Assembly (NCBI GenBank): GCA_905215115.1
Contig: CAJMOP010000012.1
Location: 1 to 30,309 of the forward strand
Direction: 5' to 3'
Origin: an uncultured bacterium
GTDB lineage: Bacteria; Actinomycetota; Coriobacteriia; Coriobacteriales; Coriobacteriaceae
DNA length: 30,309 nt
The translations under genes and the position numbers were made by a program. The notes beneath the pieces were generated by a model, which made no database searches, was not told where the DNA came from, and was given only the letters and a program-made list of their open reading frames with translations. Position 1 is the first letter of the stretch, and every line of letters begins with the position of its first letter. Positions 24,801 through 30,309 of this stretch are shown here, piece by piece.

Positions 24801-24849
24801 ACGGGCGGAGCAAAGGGCCATCTGTCACTTTGTCCCGCCCGTATTTTTG
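24801..24849 (+). terminator. Terminator after the DUF1836 gene
   Basis: Arms 24801-24815 and 24828-24842 pair over about 14 positions with one mismatch and one G-U, followed by ATTTTT. It lies 13 bases after the stop codon, between two convergent genes. Confidence 0.85.
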
Positions 24850-24861
24850 CTTGGTTGGACG

Positions 24862-25728
24862 TTATTGGCCCGAAGCCACGCCCATGCCGTAGCCGATAAT
24901 GAGCCCATGCATTTCGGCATAGTATGAATCTAGCCCGTTACAGGGCATGATGATAGTCTTGGAGCTTGGCCAGCGCTCCACAATGCGGCTGGCAAGTGCC
25001 TGGGCGCCTGTCTCATTTTCCACATGGTCGATGACGACCTCGCCGCCCGTAAAACCCTCGGCTTCCATGGTGTCGATGATCTTGTTGAGCATCTTCTTTT
25101 CGCCATGCGTGTGACCGACGAGTTCGATTTTACCGGCCTCACTCGCCGTGCCCAAAATGCGGATATTGAGCTTGTTGGCAATGACGCCGGCTGCCTTAGG
25201 GATACGTCCGGCTTTGGCCAGGTTTTCGTAATTGCACAAGCTGAAGAGGATTTTGCTGTTCTGCTCAAGGCTATCGAAGTATGCGCAAGCGTCCTCGAAT
25301 GAGACATCCGGATTGCTTGCAAGATAGCGGTCGAACAGCAAGAAAATGAGGTCCATTTTGCCGCCAGCTGCGCGCGAATTGACAAGATGAATATTGCGGT
25401 CCGGTTCCTCGGCAAGAACCATATCGCGAGCCGTGACTGCTGCGTTGTAGCTGCCCGACACGCCCTCAGAGATTGGCATGCAGATGGTCTTGTCTGCCAA
25501 TTTGAAGAGCTCGGCCCACTCCCCTACGCTGGGACAAGCGCTCGAAGAAGCGTTCGTCTCCGCCTGAACAGCGCAGTTGAGCTCATGAACATCGAGCGAA
25601 AGGTCATCGATGAATTCACGCTCCCCCACTCGAATTTTGAGGGGCGCAAATGCAAAGGTGGTATGGGGCGCGGTCGGTTGCCAATCGCGGAGGTTGCAGC
25701 TTGAATCGGAGATAAGTGCCCAGCTCAT
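24862..25728 (-). CDS. DegV family fatty-acid-binding protein
   Basis: The 288-residue protein matches the DegV family: N-terminal ALISDSSCNL, ACPSVGEW, PISEGVSGSYNAA, VNSRAAGGKMDLI, and AKAGRIPKAAGVIANKLNI. DegV proteins bind a fatty acid; FakB members present it to FakA kinase for phospholipid synthesis. No FakA gene is in the window, so a FakB role is only possible. AGAAAGGA precedes the ATG. It has its own promoter region with two palindromes and is convergent with the DUF1836 gene. Confidence 0.88.
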   Translation of the reverse strand: MSWALISDSSCNLRDWQPTAPHTTFAFAPLKIRVGEREFIDDLSLDVHELNCAVQAETNASSSACPSVGEWAELFKLADKTICMPISEGVSGSYNAAVTARDMVLAEEPDRNIHLVNSRAAGGKMDLIFLLFDRYLASNPDVSFEDACAYFDSLEQNSKILFSLCNYENLAKAGRIPKAAGVIANKLNIRILGTASEAGKIELVGHTHGEKKMLNKIIDTMEAEGFTGGEVVIDHVENETGAQALASRIVERWPSSKTIIMPCNGLDSYYAEMHGLIIGYGMGVASGQ

Positions 25729-25742
25729 AGAGGGTCCTTTCT

Positions 25743-25763
25743 AATTGTTCCTCAACAATTATA
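25743..25763 (-). promoter_or_regulatory. degV -10 element overlapping an operator-like palindrome
   Basis: On the minus strand TATAAT (25763-25758) is a perfect -10 box. AATTGTT and AACAATT (25743-25749, 25754-25760) form a perfect inverted repeat that overlaps it and covers the likely transcription start. No convincing -35 was found. Confidence 0.6.
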
Positions 25764-25781
25764 GCCATCTTGCAAACTGAA

Positions 25782-25820
25782 TGTACGGCTATCTAGTTTT
25801 GAATACTAGATAGCCGTACA
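25782..25820. repeat. 16-bp perfect inverted repeat upstream of degV
   Basis: Arms 25782-25797 and 25805-25820 are perfectly complementary around a seven-base loop. The right arm begins ACTAGATA. It ends next to the expected degV -35 region and lies beyond the terminator of the upstream NlpC/P60 gene. It lacks a T tract, so an operator is at least as likely as a terminator. Confidence 0.7.
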
Positions 25821-25828
25821 AGATTAGA

Positions 25829-25870
25829 GAAAAAAAGAATGGACCTCGCGACTTAAAGCCACGAGGTCCA
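25829..25870 (-). terminator. Terminator after the NlpC/P60 gene
   Basis: Read on the minus strand, a nine-bp stem (25870-25862 with 25848-25840) is followed by a T-rich tail with six or more consecutive T. It lies 25 bases after the NlpC/P60 stop codon. Confidence 0.9.
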
Positions 25871-25894
25871 CATTCACACGCTGTGTAAGATGAC

Positions 25895-27022
25895 TTAGTA
25901 ACGCACGAAGATATAGTTGTTGTTCATGCCGGCGGCAACGGAGCTGATGATAACACCCGTGTTGTAGTCGGAAGCATGAATCATCTGACCACCACCGATG
26001 TAAATGCCGGTGTGGTACGAGTTGACCACAACGTCACCGGGCTGCGGATCGGACACACGCGTCCAGCCCATAAAGGTACCCGTGGTGCCCAGGCGGCAAT
26101 AGCGACCAGTGAGGCAATAGCTAACAAAACCAGAGCAGTCGAAGCTGTTCGGGCCAATTCCGCCCCAGGAATAAGCGCAACCAAGCTTGCTGTATGCACG
26201 CGAGACAACAGAACCACCATCGACGGACTGGCTCGGAGCAGAAGGCGTCGGAGCCGGAGCAGGCGTGGAGGGCTGCGGCGTCGGAGCAGGTGTCGGCGTA
26301 GGAGCCGGAGTGTTGCCGCCCTGGTTGTTGTTATTGCTGGTCTGACCACCGTTGTTGGTGTTCTCGGTCGTACCGGCAGTCTCGTTGCTCACCGTGGCCT
26401 TCTCGGCAGTGCTGGCGTTGATGCCGGCCTGCAGCGCGGCGTTGGCCTCGGCCTCTGCGGCAAGCTCGGCCTGCAGCTGCGAATCCAGGGAGTTTACGAC
26501 GTTCTGGGCTTCAGCCTGCTGGGCGTTAAGCTCGTCGACCTTCTTTTGCGTGGTGGCGACGTTCTTCTCCTGCTCGGCCTGCTTATCGGTGAGCTGCTGC
26601 TTAAGCTCCTTGACCTCTTGAATGGTCTGAGCTTGCTTGTCGGAAACTTTGCCGTAGTAGAACAAACGGTTGAGCATATCGCTCAGATCATCGACACCCG
26701 TCAAAACCTGAAGCAGGCTCAGACCGCCGGTTTTGTACTCGCCGGCGACATAGGTCGAGAGCTTGGCCTGACCATCGGCGATCTCCTGCTGCTTTTGCGT
26801 GATCTCGCCGGCAGTCTGATCGAGCGCCTGCGTCTGCGTGGCAAGCTCATCGTAAATCTGCTGGGTTTGGGTGCCGATCTGCTCGAGTTTCGTACGAGCA
26901 GCGGCAAGGTCGGATGCGGTATCGGCGTAGGCAGGAGCCGCGAGGCCCAAGCCCAAAACACAAGCGAGGGTTGCCGTAGCAGCGCAGCGTGCCATGTTTT
27001 TGTGCGTGTTTGCTGTGCGCAT
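25895..27022 (-). CDS. Secreted NlpC/P60 peptidoglycan hydrolase with coiled-coil domain
   Basis: The 375-residue protein has a signal peptide (about 1-33, likely cut after AYA), a long coiled coil of the PcsB/RipA type (about 36-205), a Asn/Gly/Thr then Pro/Ala/Thr-rich linker (about 215-265), and a C-terminal NlpC/P60 cysteine peptidase: C296 in SFDCSGFV, H337 in SYHTGIYIG and H349 in MIHASDYN. Such enzymes cut cell-wall stem peptides, often at the septum, and the coiled coil may hold the catalytic domain inactive until FtsEX-like partners act; no ftsEX is seen here. AAAGGAAG precedes the ATG. It lies 32 bases after apt. Confidence 0.92.
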   Translation of the reverse strand: MRTANTHKNMARCAATATLACVLGLGLAAPAYADTASDLAAARTKLEQIGTQTQQIYDELATQTQALDQTAGEITQKQQEIADGQAKLSTYVAGEYKTGGLSLLQVLTGVDDLSDMLNRLFYYGKVSDKQAQTIQEVKELKQQLTDKQAEQEKNVATTQKKVDELNAQQAEAQNVVNSLDSQLQAELAAEAEANAALQAGINASTAEKATVSNETAGTTENTNNGGQTSNNNNQGGNTPAPTPTPAPTPQPSTPAPAPTPSAPSQSVDGGSVVSRAYSKLGCAYSWGGIGPNSFDCSGFVSYCLTGRYCRLGTTGTFMGWTRVSDPQPGDVVVNSYHTGIYIGGGQMIHASDYNTGVIISSVAAGMNNNYIFVRY

Positions 27023-27054
27023 GTAGCTTCCTTTCCAGTAACTAAGGGTAACGG

Positions 27055-27585
27055 CTAGTCTACCGTCACCAGGCTAAAGAGCTCAACATCGTCGTCAGTC
27101 GGCGTGAGCTTCTCGCGCGGGTTGAGAAACGCAAGCTCAAGTATACAACCGTAACCGATAAGCTTTGCGCCCATATCTCGCACCAGTTTACCTGTTGCCT
27201 CGACGGTTCCGCCCGTCGCGACCAAGTCGTCCAGAATCAACACGGTATCTTTAGAGCTGATAGCGTCGGCATGGATCTCAATTGAATCGGTGCCGTACTC
27301 GAGCTCATAGCTCTGGCTCACCGTCTTGCGGGGTAGCTTGCCCGGTTTACGTGCGGGAACAAAGCCGGCGCCAAGGGCTACAGCCACCGGTACGCCAACC
27401 ATAAAGCCGCGAGCCTCGGGTCCCACGACCTTGGTGATTCCCATGCCGGCAAAGTGCTCGGCGAGGGAATCGGTCATGGCTTTGAGCGCCTCGGGATTGC
27501 CAAAGAGCGGCGTGATGTCTTTAAAGATGACTCCGGGCTCGGGATAGTCGGGGATGTCGACGATTTGAGATTCGAAGTCGTACAT
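27055..27585 (-). CDS. apt: Adenine phosphoribosyltransferase
   Basis: Salvage enzyme converting adenine and PRPP to AMP. The 176-residue protein shows the Apt opening DIPDYPEPGVIFKDITPLF, VVGPEARGFMVGVPVA, and the PRPP loop VLILDDLVATGGT (about 115-127). The frame reaches a TTG at 27600, but that TTG is part of the GAAAGG region, so the ATG at 27585 is used. It follows the MerR gene by 40 bases and precedes the NlpC/P60 gene by 32. Confidence 0.95.
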   Translation of the reverse strand: MYDFESQIVDIPDYPEPGVIFKDITPLFGNPEALKAMTDSLAEHFAGMGITKVVGPEARGFMVGVPVAVALGAGFVPARKPGKLPRKTVSQSYELEYGTDSIEIHADAISSKDTVLILDDLVATGGTVEATGKLVRDMGAKLIGYGCILELAFLNPREKLTPTDDDVELFSLVTVD

Positions 27586-27625
27586 TGCATGACCTTTCAA
27601 TGGGTTGCCGGATAAGCGGCGGCGG

Positions 27626-28504
27626 TTATTTGCCCGCCGTGGCGGTGCCGGAGTGCGAAGGGGCGACGACCTTGAGCGGCTTTACGAGAGAATCCTCGTG
27701 CGAAGCCGGCGTGGCTATCTCTTCGTTTTTGGCCTTGGTGGACTCGGAGCGAGCGATTTCTTCATCGAGTGCATCGATGTCGGCATCCTCGACCACGGCG
27801 TTGAGCGACTCAAAAACGCGGTTCTTGAGCAGTGCCGTATGCACACCCTCGGTGAGGTCGTGAAGCTTCTTAAACGCACGCTCGAGCTTGGCGTCGCGCT
27901 CGTCATCGGAGGTATCCATTCCGAGCATGCTCACGAGCACCTGCTCAAACATCGAGGACTCGCGGTTGGCGGAAGACACGTACTGACGCAGGTTGCGCGG
28001 CTCGATATGGAAGCGTGACAGCTCGGAGCAGTAGCGGATGATCGGAAAATCGCGACCATCGACGAGCTCACGGTTCTGCGGACTCTTGATGATGCGAATG
28101 AGGTCGTTCTCGGCGAGCGAGCGGATAAACGAGATCTCGACGCCCAACATATCGGGAATGGTCTCGATGGGATGCAGCTTTTGTTTAGTCTCCTTGGGCT
28201 CCGTCTTGAGCGGAACATCGGACAGCAAGCCCACCTCGTAGGCGAGCGTTGGCAGGTCCGTGGCGTTTTCCAAGCGCTGCTTAATCACGTTGAGCGGCAT
28301 GTAGCGAGTCTTCTGCAGGTGCAGAATGACCTCCAGGCGATCAACGTCCTCCTTGGAGTACTGACGGTATCCCTTAGGCGTACGATGAGGGGTAATGAGC
28401 CCCTCATCTTCTAGAAATCTAATTTTTGAGTTCGAAAGATCGGGGTATGCGCCTCGAAGTAGGTTGACGACTTGGCCGATACTCAGATAGTTGCGTTCGG
28501 CCAT
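27626..28504 (-). CDS. MerR-family regulator, FtsR/Rv1828-like
   Basis: The 292-residue protein has an N-terminal MerR winged helix (about 6-75): YLSIGQVVNLL, SKIRFLEDEGLITPHRT and GYRQYSKEDVDRLEVIL. This matches the actinobacterial FtsR/Rv1828 group, a MerR type that in Corynebacterium activates ftsZ expression. The middle region (about 110-205) resembles a second domain of that group; the C-terminus is acidic and probably disordered. It starts three bases after the FHA gene, the same FHA-MerR pairing seen in mycobacteria (Rv1827-Rv1828). Regulation of division here is inferred from those relatives. Confidence 0.86.
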   Translation of the reverse strand: MAERNYLSIGQVVNLLRGAYPDLSNSKIRFLEDEGLITPHRTPKGYRQYSKEDVDRLEVILHLQKTRYMPLNVIKQRLENATDLPTLAYEVGLLSDVPLKTEPKETKQKLHPIETIPDMLGVEISFIRSLAENDLIRIIKSPQNRELVDGRDFPIIRYCSELSRFHIEPRNLRQYVSSANRESSMFEQVLVSMLGMDTSDDERDAKLERAFKKLHDLTEGVHTALLKNRVFESLNAVVEDADIDALDEEIARSESTKAKNEEIATPASHEDSLVKPLKVVAPSHSGTATAGK

Positions 28505-28507
28505 GCC

Positions 28508-28942
28508 CTACTCACCGGTTTCGATGCGCTCCGGCGTGCTCTCGTGGTAGATGAGCGTAAACGTACCGATCTGAACGGAAGAACCGTCGTGCAGCGGGGC
28601 CGCGTTGACAATGGCACCGTCGACCCAGGTGCCATTGAGCGAGCCCAGGTCCTCGATGCGGGCGCCGAGGCCCTCGCGAATAATGCGCGCGTGGCTGCGC
28701 GAAACGGTCATGTCATTGAGGAAGATGCCGTTCGCAGGATCGCGGCCGATGGTGGTCACGTCGTCCTCGAGTTCAAAGGCGGCACCAGTCTGCGGACCCT
28801 TGACGATGGACAGAACGGGGGCGGTGATGCGCACGTTGGCCATGAGGTCGGGAACGGTGACGTCGCTTGAAGGCACGCGGAATACGCAGGTAGCGTCAGC
28901 AGTCTTATCATTCTGAGGCATATTGTTAACCATGTTGTCCAT
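28508..28942 (-). CDS. FHA domain protein, GarA/OdhI-like
   Basis: The 144-residue protein has a phosphothreonine-binding FHA domain (about 43-133) with R67 in TIGRDP, S81 and H84 in SRSHARI, and N103 in GSLNGTWVDG. Ahead of it, DATCVFRVP (17-24) aligns with ETTSVFRAD of GarA, the segment whose threonine is phosphorylated by Ser/Thr kinases and then bound by the protein's own FHA domain. Here T18 is kept, but the preceding threonine is alanine. GarA/OdhI control glutamate and 2-oxoglutarate metabolism. The frame is open from TTG at 28975; AGGGG before the ATG at 28942 favours that start. Confidence 0.88.
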   Translation of the reverse strand: MDNMVNNMPQNDKTADATCVFRVPSSDVTVPDLMANVRITAPVLSIVKGPQTGAAFELEDDVTTIGRDPANGIFLNDMTVSRSHARIIREGLGARIEDLGSLNGTWVDGAIVNAAPLHDGSSVQIGTFTLIYHESTPERIETGE

Positions 28943-29008
28943 GACAACCCCTAACTTATCGCGGACGTGCCGCAAATAATGAACCGTACGTAATCATACC
29001 CCAACGAA

Positions 29009-29713
29009 TCAGTCTTCGATTTCGGGGTTCAGAAAGTCGATGTCCTCGTCCTCGGGATGCGCGAGAGCCTGTTTAATGGCCACTCCGCCCTTAATGGAAT
29101 AGATGACAGCCGTGAGCATGGAGAAGATCACGCCGCCGTACACAAAGAAGATGCCGAGGGGCACCGAGCTTCCGTTGAGGCCCGGGAAGGCCGTAAGGGT
29201 TGAAGGTAAAAGATGCAGGCCGTCAATAACGGGGAACCCGAGCAGCATGAGCGAGAAGCCGGTCATGAGCAGTGCAGTGGCAATCTTTCCGGGAAAGACG
29301 ACATCGATGGGGCGACGGTGATAATGACGCACGATAAGCGTGCCAATGCCCAGATAGATGTCGCGGCCAATAATGAGCACGCAGACCCAGATGGGCAGCT
29401 CTCCGCGGACCACCAGCCCCAAGACGCCGGTGAACAGCAGCGCGCGGTCACAAATGGGATCCATGACCTTGCCGAGCCACGAGACCGTCTTAGTCATGCG
29501 GGCGATCTGGCCGTCCATCCAGTCGGTGGAGGCGGCAACGGCGTAGATTACGATGGCGATGACGCGGTTGTTATCCGTCACAAACAGGTACAGAAATACC
29601 AGGGTGAGGATCAGGCGCGTAAAGGTGATGAAATTGGAGATCGTAAAGATCTTATTCGACGGGTAATCGGAAGTGCCGATAAGCTCCTTTTTGATCTTCT
29701 TTTTGATGCCCAC
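29009..29713 (-). CDS. CDP-alcohol phosphatidyltransferase family membrane protein
   Basis: A second member of this family in the window. From GTG at 29713 it has 234 residues, several membrane helices and the complete signature: TDWMDGQIAR and GKVMDPICDR fit D-x2-DG-x2-AR-x8-G-x3-D-x3-D. Substrates may be glycerol phosphate, another phosphatidyl acceptor, or a cardiolipin precursor; sequence alone does not decide. The frame is open to 29839, but GGGGGAG lies four bases before the GTG, and a promoter at 29755-29750 would begin transcription after the longer start. The C-terminus is acidic. It leads the minus-strand series toward the FHA and MerR genes. Confidence 0.85.
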   Translation of the reverse strand: MGIKKKIKKELIGTSDYPSNKIFTISNFITFTRLILTLVFLYLFVTDNNRVIAIVIYAVAASTDWMDGQIARMTKTVSWLGKVMDPICDRALLFTGVLGLVVRGELPIWVCVLIIGRDIYLGIGTLIVRHYHRRPIDVVFPGKIATALLMTGFSLMLLGFPVIDGLHLLPSTLTAFPGLNGSSVPLGIFFVYGGVIFSMLTAVIYSIKGGVAIKQALAHPEDEDIDFLNPEIED

Positions 29714-29749
29714 AGGACTCCCCCGCTGGTTAACGACAAAACTTTCGAT

Positions 29750-29778
29750 ACTATACCCGTTCCGGCGATGTCTATCCA
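29750..29778 (-). promoter_or_regulatory. Promoter of the CDP-alcohol transferase gene
   Basis: On the minus strand TGGATA (-35), a 17-base spacer and TATAGT (-10, 29755-29750) precede the GTG start by about 37 bases. This supports the short form of the protein. Confidence 0.55.
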
Positions 29779-29841
29779 GCGTAAGCATAGAGAGTCCAGA
29801 CATGTGGAGGGCGCTTATGGGCGGCGGGGATTTTCGCATTC

Positions 29842-29898
29842 GTGTACATCAGTCTCCAAACATGTCGAAAAATGTCGTTTTTGGAGGTTGACGTACAC
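29842..29898. repeat. Imperfect inverted repeat in the right-hand intergenic region
   Basis: Arms 29842-29860 and 29880-29898 pair over 19 positions with one mismatch and two G-U pairs in RNA, around a loop with a doubled ATGTCG. GTTTTG follows on the plus strand. The rest of 29714-30109 shows no gene that I can support. Confidence 0.5.
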
Positions 29899-30055
29899 GT
29901 TTTGATTCGGTGATTACATCGATCGGGAAAGTTGTTGCCTCAAGCAAATTAATCATGATGTGCGGGTCGAGAAGAGTTTGCGCCAAAAGAACCCAACGGC
30001 CGTTACGGATTCGTTAGAAACGCGTCCCACCATGGATGGTGAACCCGAAAGGTAA

Positions 30056-30088
30056 GGCGCGCGGGCACGGCGATTCGGCCCGCGCGCC
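30056..30088 (+). promoter_or_regulatory. GC-rich hairpin in the ABC transporter leader
   Basis: Arms 30056-30066 and 30078-30088 are a perfect 11-bp, almost all G/C stem ending 13 bases before the AGAAAGGA site. A smaller palindrome, CACCATGGATGGTG, lies at 30028-30041. No T tract follows, so it is not a standard terminator. Confidence 0.45.
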
Positions 30089-30109
30089 CGGAAGAGAAAG
30101 GACGAACCC

Positions 30110-30309
<200 letters not shown>

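Noticed and set aside
25976..27058. 360-codon plus-strand frame opposite the NlpC/P60 gene
   Set aside because: Antisense to a gene with signal peptide and catalytic triad; translation is leucine/glycine/arginine low complexity.
29842..29898. Insertion sequence ends
   Set aside because: The inverted repeats are only 19 bases apart, with no transposase gene and no target duplication visible.

Overview
The window looks like chromosomal core DNA from a Coriobacteriia actinobacterium, most likely Collinsella or a close relative. The evidence is gene content and order, not a marker gene. The lexA / LysM gene / nrdR block and the FHA-MerR pair (GarA/OdhI-like and FtsR-like) are actinobacterial. 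The rny-spoVS-miaB-miaA-hflX series and RNase J are also shared with Firmicutes. G and C predominate, codons mostly end in G or C, and Shine-Dalgarno sites are AGGAGG-like. No rRNA, tRNA, CRISPR array, prophage or transposase gene was seen.

Layout, left to right. (1) 270-9312, all plus strand: RNase J, FtsK translocase, a RodZ-like HTH membrane protein, YajQ, RimO, PgsA and a CinA-type amidase, closed by a terminator. Spacing is tight, with a TTG start for ftsK and a TGATG junction. (2) 9313-18381, plus strand: an SOS-box promoter and phased 11-bp repeats lead into recA-recX. After them come RNase Y, an unnamed GHKL ATPase, SpoVS, MiaB, MiaA and HflX. (3) 18366-20327: lexA on the minus strand is followed by a coupled membrane acyltransferase gene broken by one in-frame amber codon. 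Divergent from lexA is a LysM membrane protein of the YneA/Rv2719c type, with three SOS boxes between the two genes. (4) nrdR and dut follow on the plus strand. (5) 21271-21663 is a gene-free gap filled with palindromes: two inverted copies of a roughly 103-bp element with a constant core but different perfectly self-complementary arms, and a separate 15-bp-stem hairpin. (6) 21664-24788: a MurG/UgtP-like glycosyltransferase (minus), thioredoxin reductase and a DUF1836 regulator (both plus). (7) 24862-29713, all minus: DegV, a secreted NlpC/P60 hydrolase, Apt, an FtsR-like MerR regulator, a GarA/OdhI-like FHA protein and a second CDP-alcohol phosphatidyltransferase. (8) 30110 to the right edge: the start of a more GC-rich ABC transporter ATPase.

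How the genes work together: much of the window serves DNA damage and nucleotide balance (recA, recX, lexA, the LysM division inhibitor, nrdR, dut), RNA turnover and tRNA/ribosome modification (rnj, rny, miaA, miaB, rimO, hflX), and envelope and division (ftsK, RodZ-like, two CDP-alcohol transferases, glycosyltransferase, NlpC/P60). The least explained items are the palindromic element pair, the GHKL ATPase between rny and spoVS, the arginine/glycine-rich RodZ-like protein, the amber-interrupted acyltransferase, and an ACTAGATA motif shared by the DUF1836 and DegV upstream regions.
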